In this document: positions 1 through 5,186 of the stretch, in pieces
Numbering within the stretch: the first letter of the stretch is position 1
How the letters are laid out: every line of letters begins with the position of its first letter
Origin: Anaerolineaceae bacterium
GTDB taxonomy: Bacteria; Chloroflexota; Anaerolineae; Anaerolineales; Anaerolineaceae
Assembly (NCBI GenBank): GCA_021107195.1
Contig: JAIOTF010000163.1
Span: 1-8,922, forward strand
Length of the DNA stretch: 8,922 bases
Direction of reading: 5' to 3'
Made by a program: the position numbers and the translations under genes
Notes under the pieces: model-generated
Told to the model about the DNA's origin: nothing
The model's input: the letters and a program-made list of their open reading frames with translations, nothing else
The model's database searches: none

Positions 1-116
1 CCCGAAATCATCCCCACGGCAAAAACGCCAATTGCGATCGAAAGCACGACCAAAATCGTGCGGGCCTTGTTTTCCCAAAGGTCAGCCAGCACCTTTCGCC
101 AGCGAGGTTTCAACAT
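1..116 (-). CDS. FtsX/MacB-like ABC transporter permease, N-terminal fragment
   Basis: Only the first 38 complete codons are inside the window; the gene continues past base 1. The protein begins MLKPRWRKVLADLWENKART and runs into a hydrophobic stretch (ILVVLSIAIGVFAVGMIS, about residues 21-38). A basic, Trp-rich cytoplasmic head followed directly by the first membrane helix is typical of FtsX/MacB-family permeases. The start is ATG at 114-116, preceded in mRNA sense by AAGGGAG with a 6-nt spacer. It lies 20 nt downstream of the stop of the ATPase-cNMP gene, in the same direction. Together they make the membrane and motor parts of one exporter, which in this family moves lipids, lipoproteins, peptides or drugs. 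The substrate cannot be read from what is visible. Confidence is good for the family, limited by length. Confidence 0.75.
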   Translation of the reverse strand, partial: MLKPRWRKVLADLWENKARTILVVLSIAIGVFAVGMIS

Positions 117-136
117 AAAATACTCCCTTGCTGAAC

Positions 137-1297
137 CTAGGATTTGCTGCGTGCCGCTGCATTTTCACGCTGGCGCGAAGTGACCACCCTGCTGACGGCT
201 TCATACAGCCCCTTAACCTCATGGACCAATTCCATGATCACCGTGCGCTTGAGTGCCACCAATTCCACCGGGGTTTCCAAAGCAGTGCGCACGGTGGCAA
301 TTGCCCAGTTCTCTTCTAACAATTCGACCTCACCGAAATATTCACCGGGAGAAAGGCGCGTGACGACTTTATCCTGCCCGTTATTGTCCTTGACCGCCAC
401 TTCCACCTGACCACGGGTGAGAATATACAATGCATCTGCTTCCGCCCCCTCCCGGATAATAGTCTGGCCTGGTTCAAACTGCTTCGATTCCAGGTTATGG
501 GTCAGCTTGAGCATCTGTTGATGCGTAAGCATGGGGAAGGCGCACCGCACCCATTCATTGATGATCTCACCGTCAGAAATGACAACCTGGCGTGACATGC
601 GGTCTGCCAAAGACGGATCATGAGTGATCATAATCACAGTTTTGCCCTCGCGGCTCAACTGCATGAACAGCTCGAAAATATGCTCAGCAGTGCGCGAATC
701 CAGGTTGCCGGTTGGTTCGTCAGCGATCAAATACTGAGGATCGTTTGCCAGGGCTCGGGCAATAGCTGCCGCCTGCTGCTGACCACCGGACACAGCCGAA
801 GGCATCTTGTAGGCCAGATTTGCCAGCCCCACCATGTCCAGCAATTCCATCGCCCGCTTTTCCCGCGCGGCGGGGGCATAGCGGCCGGCAAAGTCCATCG
901 GCAGCATCACGTTCTCTACCAGATTCAGCATGGGCAGCAATTGGTAAAACTGGAAAACGATTCCTAAATTTTCGCCGCGCCAGCGTGCCATCCGGCTCTC
1001 GCTTAAATTGTGAATAAACGTGTCACCAACCTTGATCTGACCCGAAGTAGGCCGGTCAATGCCTGTGATCATATTGGCCAGGGTCGATTTGCCGCTGCCG
1101 GACTTTCCGGTCACACCAACAAATTCACCCGGCAGGAAATTCATGTCCACGCCTCGCAGCGCGGTAAAATCACCGGCACTGGTTTTGAAAGTTTTCACAA
1201 TCTTCTGCATCTGAATGGCCGTATCTGCATAAGATACAGCAGGCATGGTTTGCGTCATTGAAAGTTTTCTTCGTATAGGCCACTTTATGCTTGCCAT
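137..1297 (-). CDS. ABC transporter ATPase (MacB/LolD type) fused to a C-terminal cNMP-binding-like domain
   Basis: This 386-aa protein has two domains. Residues about 26-250 form an ABC ATPase: Walker A GKSGSGKST (64-72), Q-loop Gln116, signature SGGQQQ (170-175), Walker B with D193-E194, and H-loop His226. The two-residue phase IADEPTGNLD is typical of the MacB/LolD/FtsE branch that powers FtsX-like permeases. Residues about 255-375 resemble a CRP-type cyclic-nucleotide-binding beta-barrel (QTIIREGAEADALYILTRGQ, then PGEYFGEVELL). Two departures are visible. The Arg that normally follows SGGQxQ is Ala176. In the phosphate-binding cassette the Pro-Arg pair before ATV is replaced by Trp331-Ala332. 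Typical MacB/LolD ATPases are about 220-250 aa and lack the extra domain. The start is fixed by GGAGG 7 nt upstream of ATG 1297. The gene overlaps the stop of the preceding ATPase gene by 13 nt, so the two are probably translationally coupled. Substrate and ligand are unknown. Confidence 0.92.
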   Translation of the reverse strand: MASIKWPIRRKLSMTQTMPAVSYADTAIQMQKIVKTFKTSAGDFTALRGVDMNFLPGEFVGVTGKSGSGKSTLANMITGIDRPTSGQIKVGDTFIHNLSESRMARWRGENLGIVFQFYQLLPMLNLVENVMLPMDFAGRYAPAAREKRAMELLDMVGLANLAYKMPSAVSGGQQQAAAIARALANDPQYLIADEPTGNLDSRTAEHIFELFMQLSREGKTVIMITHDPSLADRMSRQVVISDGEIINEWVRCAFPMLTHQQMLKLTHNLESKQFEPGQTIIREGAEADALYILTRGQVEVAVKDNNGQDKVVTRLSPGEYFGEVELLEENWAIATVRTALETPVELVALKRTVIMELVHEVKGLYEAVSRVVTSRQRENAAARSKS

Positions 1298-2076
1298 TCT
1301 TTTTCCTCCGCCATAGTGGAGATTCCTCCATCTGTAATGCGCAGAACCCGATCAAACCTGTTCGCCAGGCTATGATCGTGCGTCACCATAATAATCGTCT
1401 TGCCCTGCTGCACCAGTTTCTCAAACAATTCAAAGATGATCTCCGACGTAACCGTGTCCAGATTTCCGGTCGGCTCATCCGCCACGATCAGGGCGGGATC
1501 ATTCGCCAATGCGCGGGCAATGGCTGCGCGCTGCTTCTGCCCGCCGGAGATGGTGCTGGGGATCTTGTGATACTGGTCGTCCATCTCCACCATGCTAAGC
1601 AGTTCCATGGCTCGATCCTGGCTGATCCCCTGTACAAAAAGTCCGCAGAAATCCATAGGCAGCATCACGTTATCAATCACTGAAAGGGTGGGCATCAACT
1701 CAAAGGACTGGTAGATCACGCCCACATTCTTACCACGCCACAAAGCCATTTGATCCTCATCCAAAGCATGCACCGGTACGCCATCCACCCATATCTCACC
1801 GGATGTAACATGATCCACACCCGTGATCATATTGACCAAGGTCGATTTTCCCGCCCCGGATTTTCCAATAATGCCGATAAACTCACCCCGCCTGACCTGC
1901 AAATTGATTTCATTCAATGCGGTAAAATCGCCGGCAACCGTCTGATACGCCTTGAAAACCTTCTTCAATAACACCAGCGGCTGGGCAGGGTCAACTTTGT
2001 TTTGAACCGCCTCATCTATTATTTGAGGCTTCTGCCAAACGGGCACCATCTTTCGCAATTTATCCATCATCACCAT
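1285..2076 (-). CDS. ABC transporter ATP-binding protein (MacB/LolD type)
   Basis: From ATG 2076 this is a 263-aa stand-alone ABC ATPase, the motor of an FtsX/MacB-like exporter. Counting from that start: Walker A GKSGAGKST (71-79), Q-loop Gln123, a complete signature SGGQKQR (177-183), Walker B ending D200-E201, and H-loop His233. Unlike its neighbour it keeps the Arg of the signature, and it lacks the cNMP-like tail. The sequence closely parallels the ATPase half of the downstream gene (MITGVD, MLPMDF, ARALANDP, ADEPTGNLD), which suggests duplication followed by fusion. The start is uncertain. The frame is open up to a GTG at 2148, but those 24 extra residues have no good ribosome site and no family resemblance; ATGs at 2070 and 2067 are also possible. 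The gene ends inside the next gene (13-nt overlap). It is probably the first gene of the leftward exporter operon and diverges from a PadR regulator. Confidence 0.9.
   Translation of the reverse strand: MVMMDKLRKMVPVWQKPQIIDEAVQNKVDPAQPLVLLKKVFKAYQTVAGDFTALNEINLQVRRGEFIGIIGKSGAGKSTLVNMITGVDHVTSGEIWVDGVPVHALDEDQMALWRGKNVGVIYQSFELMPTLSVIDNVMLPMDFCGLFVQGISQDRAMELLSMVEMDDQYHKIPSTISGGQKQRAAIARALANDPALIVADEPTGNLDTVTSEIIFELFEKLVQQGKTIIMVTHDHSLANRFDRVLRITDGGISTMAEEKEWQA
1305..1309 (-). promoter_or_regulatory. Shine-Dalgarno deciding the start of the ATPase-cNMP gene
   Basis: In mRNA sense this is GGAGG followed by AAAAAGA and the ATG at 1297. It lies inside the last codons of the upstream ATPase gene. 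The next in-frame ATG (residue 14, MTQT) has no comparable site, so the longer start is preferred. Confidence 0.7.
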
Positions 2077-2243
2077 TATTTTCAACCAATACCTGACTGC
2101 TGCAAACACAAACTGACAGACAACGGTAAGAATTTGATGTGATTCCACCGTTCCGCATCAAGAATGTTGTTTTTCAGCTTTCTTAAAATCAAAGCGACCT
2201 GCTTTGCGAGCTGCATCAACAACCCCGGCAGGAAAAACCCCCC

Positions 2244-2272
2244 TGTATATTTCAAACTTATACAATTGGGAA
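2244..2272 (-). promoter_or_regulatory. Possible leftward promoter of the exporter operon
   Basis: In leftward sense it reads TTCCCA, a 17-nt spacer, then TATACA: 4 of 6 matches to each of the -35 and -10 consensus sequences. It would give a leader of roughly 160 nt before ATG 2076. This is a pattern match only, and it competes with the TATAAT at 2462-2467. Confidence 0.25.
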
Positions 2273-2461
2273 ACACTTCCATTCCCGATATACACAACAT
2301 CAAGGAAGAAATGATCGTATGTACAGTCTTTTGCTTTCTACCAAGCACTTTTGAACCTCAGCAGTTTCGTGATTTGCGATCGACCTATAATAATCAAAAT
2401 TAACCATTGCTTATGCTGCAAATCTTCAAAACCTGCTGCCTGGCCACAAAAATACAAAGTT

Positions 2462-2467
2462 ATTATA
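2462..2467 (-). promoter_or_regulatory. Leftward TATAAT -10 box (exporter operon candidate)
   Basis: In leftward sense the context is TCTGCGGTATAATA, with a perfect -10 hexamer preceded by GCGG. No good -35 is seen at the expected distance. The expected -35 position falls inside the inverted repeat at 2475-2504, the arrangement expected of a repressible promoter. The leader would be about 380 nt. Confidence 0.35.
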
Positions 2468-2474
2468 CCGCAGA

Positions 2475-2504
2475 ACCATATATATAAAGTATATATAGTA
2501 TGGT
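2475..2504. promoter_or_regulatory. 30-nt inverted repeat, candidate PadR operator
   Basis: ACCATA (2475-2480) and TATGGT (2499-2504) are exact inverted copies. Between them TATATA and TATATA are symmetric, with a small offset in the right arm (TATATATAG). The outer arms can be extended by one A/T pair. It sits between the two opposed TATAAT boxes of the exporter and padR. PadR-family repressors commonly bind such palindromes near their own and adjacent transporter promoters; assignment to this PadR is inference. Confidence 0.4.
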
Positions 2505-2516
2505 TTTTACATATTT

Positions 2517-2546
2517 TTAATACTTGCAGGCGAAATGCAATATAAT
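2517..2546 (+). promoter_or_regulatory. Likely padR promoter
   Basis: TATAAT at 2541-2546 is a perfect -10 hexamer, with TTAATA (4 of 6) 18 nt upstream at 2517-2522. The leader to the padR start would be about 135 nt. Confidence 0.4.
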
Positions 2547-2688
2547 ACATATCAAGCTAAACAGGAACATTATTCTCCAGTATGCGATACAACAAGTTTA
2601 ATTTTCCGCCCACACTGTATCCCTCTCCAGAGAGGACCGACACCGTTCTCAAAAAAAACGCTATCCCTCACATAAAGGTCGGGTGATC

Positions 2689-3249
2689 ATGGCTGTTCAA
2701 CACATTTTGCTCGGTATGCTGAGTTTGAAACCCAGTACAGGTTATGACTTGAAAAAAATGTTTGATGCGGGCGACCGACTCGCTCGATCGCACATCTCTC
2801 TCAGCCGCATCTATCCGGTATTGAAATCGATGAGTGAACAGAGTCTGGTCACATTTGAAGAAGTGCCCCGCACCGGCAGCCCTGACATTAAAATCTACAC
2901 CATTACCCCCAAAGGGATGGGGTTCTTCCTGGACTGGCTGCGGGAACCAATCTGCGGAGACCGCTATCGTTTCACCCATTTTCTGGAAAAGATTTCTTTT
3001 TCACCGATGCTGGAAAAAAAAGATGTTCTGATGTTAATCGACGATGAATTGAATTTCCGCCGCGAACAGCTTGAAAAAGCACGCAACACCAGCATTGTAC
3101 CCCTTGAAGATTACAGTCCTGACGATATTCACCATTTCCAGCGCTTTGCACAGATCAGTACTTTTCTCGAAGACTTCGGAAATGCCAACCTGGAAAATTT
3201 CATCCGCTGGCTGGAAAGAACCCGTGAACACGTTGATGAAAAATGGTGA
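2689..3249 (+). CDS. PadR-family transcriptional regulator
   Basis: This 186-aa protein has the two-part PadR layout. Residues 1-85 are a winged helix: AVQHILLGMLSLKPSTGYDLKKMF, the recognition-helix region SLSRIYPVLKSM, then the wing ending YTITPKGMGFFLDWL. Residues about 95-186 are a charged, helical Vir_act_alpha_C-like dimerisation region. PadR proteins are mostly repressors, often released by a small toxic ligand, and frequently control an adjacent exporter. Here the exporter operon is divergent, which makes it the natural target. The start is chosen at ATG 2689 because the protein then begins as family members do, with AAAGG 10 nt upstream. A GTG two codons earlier (2683) is in frame but sits too close to that site. 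No terminator is visible after the gene. Confidence 0.88.
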   Translation: MAVQHILLGMLSLKPSTGYDLKKMFDAGDRLARSHISLSRIYPVLKSMSEQSLVTFEEVPRTGSPDIKIYTITPKGMGFFLDWLREPICGDRYRFTHFLEKISFSPMLEKKDVLMLIDDELNFRREQLEKARNTSIVPLEDYSPDDIHHFQRFAQISTFLEDFGNANLENFIRWLERTREHVDEKW

Positions 3250-3350
3250 TGCACGCTGCATAAAATCGTGTAAGCGATTGATCTCAAAACCAGAAATTCG
3301 TTCATTAAGTTTGTCATACCGATTTCAATCATTGTTGCAGATATCAAACG

Positions 3351-3370
3351 ATTGAAGTAGTACTTCCAAT
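3351..3370. repeat. Short palindrome upstream of the reductase gene
   Basis: AAGTA-G-TACTT is an exact palindrome flanked by ATTG and CCAAT (one-base offset). In addition TTCAATC (3324-3330) and GATTGAA (3350-3356) are exact inverted copies. It lies 50-70 nt before the reductase start, where an operator could be. A weak promoter (TTGCAG, 17 nt, TAGTAC) ends in this palindrome. The function is unproven. Confidence 0.25.
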
Positions 3371-3422
3371 TGAAACATTTTCATCAAATCGGTTTTGCCG
3401 ACGCAAAATATAGGAGAAAAAT

Positions 3423-4325
3423 ATGAAAACTGTCGGATATATTGGATTAGGACTGATGGGCAAAAACATGGCCCGCAACATTATGAAAGCCGGTTACCCA
3501 CTGGTAGTGCATAACCGCAGCCGGGGCAAAGTGCAGGAACTGGTTGCCGAAGGCGCAAAAGAAGCCTTCAATCCGGCCGAGGTTGCCGCCCGATGCGACG
3601 TAGTCTTCACCAACCTGCCTGACTCACCGGACGTGGAACTGGTCGCCCTGGGCGAACAGGGAATCATCGAAAGCGCCCACCCGGGACTGATCTTTGTCGA
3701 CAATTCGACGATCAAACCGGCCACAGCGCGCATGATCGCCGGGAAACTGGAAGAAAAAGGCGTGCGCTGTCTGGATGCCCCAGTCAGCGGTGGAGACATC
3801 GGCGCAAAGAAAGGCACCCTCTCGATCATGATCGGCGGTCCGGCCGATGCCCTGGAAGAAGTACTCCCCATTCTGGAAGCGATGGGCAAAAGCATCACTC
3901 ATGTGGGGGATGCCGGTGCAGGCCAAATTGCCAAAGCCGCCAACCAGATCATGGTGGCTGCCCAGATGGTAGCGATGGGTGAATTGCTGATCCTGGCCCA
4001 AAAGGCCGGCGCAGACCCGGAAAAAGTGATCCGGGCAATCCGCGGCGGGGCGGCCCAATGCTGGACGCTGGACAATAAACCGCAGCGCCTGTTTGCCGGC
4101 AACCGTCAGCCCGGCTTCAAAGCCTATATGCAAGCCAAAGATCTGAACATTGTGATGGAAACCGCCCGCACGTATGGCGTTCCCGTCCCAGGCACAGCAG
4201 TGAACACCCAGTTGTTCAATGCCATGCTGGAAAATGACATGGCCGAACTGGATAATTCTGCCGTGCTGGGCATCCTCGAAAGCCTGGCGGGAATCACTCT
4301 GCAAGAAAATAAAGCGCAAGAGTGA
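3423..4325 (+). CDS. NAD(P)-dependent beta-hydroxyacid dehydrogenase (tartronate semialdehyde reductase / 3-hydroxyisobutyrate dehydrogenase family)
   Basis: This 300-aa protein has the usual family length and is soluble. The N-terminal Rossmann domain carries GLGLMG (8-13) and, after the second strand, N31-R32-S33-R34; basic residues there favour NADP(H) over NAD(H). The substrate-binding signature DAPVSGGDIGAKKGTL (118-133) includes Ser122-Gly-Gly. The catalytic lysine is Lys171 in GQIAKAANQ, and AKDL (238-241) is the conserved C-terminal helix element. The family reduces or oxidises short beta-hydroxyacids such as tartronate semialdehyde/glycerate, 3-hydroxyisobutyrate, or succinic semialdehyde (GHB-type); the sequence alone does not settle which. 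AGGAG lies 6 nt before ATG 3423, so the start is firm. It stands alone between padR (173-nt gap) and a membrane protein, and no pathway partner is adjacent. Confidence 0.93.
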   Translation: MKTVGYIGLGLMGKNMARNIMKAGYPLVVHNRSRGKVQELVAEGAKEAFNPAEVAARCDVVFTNLPDSPDVELVALGEQGIIESAHPGLIFVDNSTIKPATARMIAGKLEEKGVRCLDAPVSGGDIGAKKGTLSIMIGGPADALEEVLPILEAMGKSITHVGDAGAGQIAKAANQIMVAAQMVAMGELLILAQKAGADPEKVIRAIRGGAAQCWTLDNKPQRLFAGNRQPGFKAYMQAKDLNIVMETARTYGVPVPGTAVNTQLFNAMLENDMAELDNSAVLGILESLAGITLQENKAQE

Positions 4326-4352
4326 GGTTCTGTCGCATTCAGCACATGATCG

Positions 4353-4369
4353 GGTATAGTTAAGCGGCC
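4353..4369 (+). promoter_or_regulatory. Promoter-like 17-mer, copy 1
   Basis: The sequence GGTATAGTTAAGCGGCC is identical to that at 5124-5140; after two unmatched bases both copies continue CCAT. TATAGT (5 of 6) could be a -10 box. It lies 94 nt before the membrane-protein start. No clear -35 is visible. Confidence 0.4.
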
Positions 4370-4388
4370 AGCCATATTTGCCCCAAAA

Positions 4389-4424
4389 CTGTGACAAAAG
4401 TCGCAGACACCCCTGCAAAGCGGG
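4389..4424 (+). other. Two small stem-loops in the leader before the CopD-like gene
   Basis: CTGTGAC (4389-4395), loop AAAA, GTCGCAG (4400-4406) forms a 7-pair stem with one T-G pair. CCCTGC (4411-4416), loop AAA, GCGGG (4420-4424) forms a second stem with a bulged T. They may end transcription of the reductase gene weakly or shape the leader; no T-run follows either. Confidence 0.25.
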
Positions 4425-4453
4425 ATTATTATAGACAAAACGGTTTAAATAAT

Positions 4454-4458
4454 GGAGG
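4454..4458 (+). promoter_or_regulatory. Shine-Dalgarno deciding the start of the CopD-like gene
   Basis: GGAGG lies 4 nt before ATG 4463. It rules against the in-frame upstream GTG at 4391, which has no ribosome site and would begin inside the leader hairpin. Confidence 0.7.
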
Positions 4459-4462
4459 AAAC

Positions 4463-4954
4463 ATGCCAGCACAACTGTACATACTCACCCTGGTCACATT
4501 TATCCACAACTTGCTCACCGCCGTGTGGGTTGGCGGATTATTCACGCTGACCATCACCCTGATGCCTGCTTCCCGCAAAGCCCTGGGCATGGGCCCGGAA
4601 ATGATCAACCTGCTGGAAAAGGTCAAAGAACACCACCGCCGGTTTATCTATGTGGCGATCCAGGGTCTGCTGGCAACCGGACTGTTCCTGGGAAAAAGCA
4701 ACCCCATCCCCAAGAGTTTATTTTCATTCACCAATCCTTACGACTCGGCCATGACGATCAAACTTATCCTGCTGGTGGCAATGACCGTCATCGCAATTAT
4801 GCGCAGCCGCCGCCCGCATAAAAAAAGCGAATCGGGCAAGCCAGACAAGACTAACATGATCCTGATGGTTGCCAACCTGTTCTTGGGATTGGTGGTGCTG
4901 CTGTTAAGCGGCTACATGGATTCCGTAGCAGGTTTCATGATGACAGGAAAATAA
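4463..4954 (+). CDS. Four-helix integral membrane protein, CopD-like
   Basis: This is a 163-aa protein with four predicted membrane helices: about residues 5-33, 61-78, 98-113 and 132-152. Between helices 3 and 4 there is a basic, hydrophilic loop (RSRRPHKKSESGKPDK) that probably faces the cytoplasm. The first helix has His15 followed by LLTAVWVGGLF, resembling the His...W(V/I)GG signature of CopD and related small membrane proteins; His57-His58 precede helix 2. CopD proteins are implicated in copper uptake or handling, but many homologues of this size are uncharacterised. No CopC-like or other copper gene is beside it, so the metal role is tentative. The start follows the strong ribosome site. 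The gene is bounded by its own promoter-like element upstream and a stem-loop downstream, so it is probably transcribed alone. Confidence 0.72.
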   Translation: MPAQLYILTLVTFIHNLLTAVWVGGLFTLTITLMPASRKALGMGPEMINLLEKVKEHHRRFIYVAIQGLLATGLFLGKSNPIPKSLFSFTNPYDSAMTIKLILLVAMTVIAIMRSRRPHKKSESGKPDKTNMILMVANLFLGLVVLLLSGYMDSVAGFMMTGK

Positions 4955-4978
4955 CCTCCGTTGAAGATATACACTCAC

Positions 4979-5024
4979 ACCATAGCTCCCACAGATAAAC
5001 TTCTGCGTGAGCTATGGTTTTCAT
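4979..5024 (+). terminator. Stem-loop terminator after the CopD-like gene
   Basis: ACCATAGCTC (4979-4988) and GAGCTATGGT (5009-5018) form a perfect 10-bp stem. The 20-nt loop can fold further by CAGA/TCTG. A short run, TTTTCATGTTT, follows. It begins 25 nt after the stop codon. The long loop and broken T-tract make it less classical than the terminator at 7756. Confidence 0.6.
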
Positions 5025-5071
5025 GTTTCTCATCAGTGCAAATCTTGAGAACAAATCCCGAGTTACATCAA

Positions 5072-5115
5072 TCCCTGATTTCCTAATCCCTAATCAACCA
5101 TTCCCTAATTCCCTG
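5072..5115. repeat. Degenerate CCCTAAT-type short repeats
   Basis: TCCCTGATT, CCTAAT, CCCTAAT, TCCCTAATT and CCCTG follow each other within 44 nt. The units are imperfect and irregularly spaced, so this is a low-complexity stretch rather than a satellite. It lies between the terminator and the promoter-like element of the MFS gene. Confidence 0.4.
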
Positions 5116-5123
5116 TATTACCA

Positions 5124-5140
5124 GGTATAGTTAAGCGGCC
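5124..5140 (+). promoter_or_regulatory. Promoter-like 17-mer, copy 2
   Basis: This is identical to 4353-4369. TATAGT at 5126-5131 would be the -10 box of the MFS-selD transcript, giving a leader of about 50 nt. No convincing -35 is visible. Confidence 0.4.
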
Positions 5141-5186
5141 CACCATCACGGGGTCTCAACGTCAGACCCGACACACAGGAGAAACA

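Larger units (their letters stand above)
2077..2688. other. Long AT-rich divergent intergenic region
   Basis: This 612-nt gap separates the leftward exporter operon from the rightward padR gene. It is visibly more AT-rich than the flanking genes, and the open frames in it have no ribosome sites or recognisable protein features. It holds two opposed TATAAT boxes, a 30-nt inverted repeat between them, and a second possible leftward promoter nearer the ATPase. The rest shows no structure I can support; a small RNA or leader cannot be excluded. Confidence 0.6.

Noticed and set aside
2077..2148. N-terminal extension of the first ATPase to GTG 2148
   Set aside because: The 24 extra residues are hydrophobic without making a signal peptide, have no good ribosome site and do not resemble ATPase N-termini. 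Not fully excluded.
2164..2550. Open frames of 64-88 codons on both strands in the divergent gap
   Set aside because: No ribosome sites, AT-driven composition, mutual overlap and no protein features.
4391..4462. GTG start extending the CopD-like protein by 24 residues
   Set aside because: The GGAGG before ATG 4463 is far better, and the extension is polar and lies in a hairpin-forming leader.
3624..4472. 282-aa leftward open frame over the reductase gene
   Set aside because: Antisense shadow: the + strand frame has complete cofactor and catalytic motifs, and the antisense product shows none.
5072..5115. Telomere-like or CRISPR-like repeat array
   Set aside because: Units are short, imperfect and without regular spacers; no cas genes are nearby.
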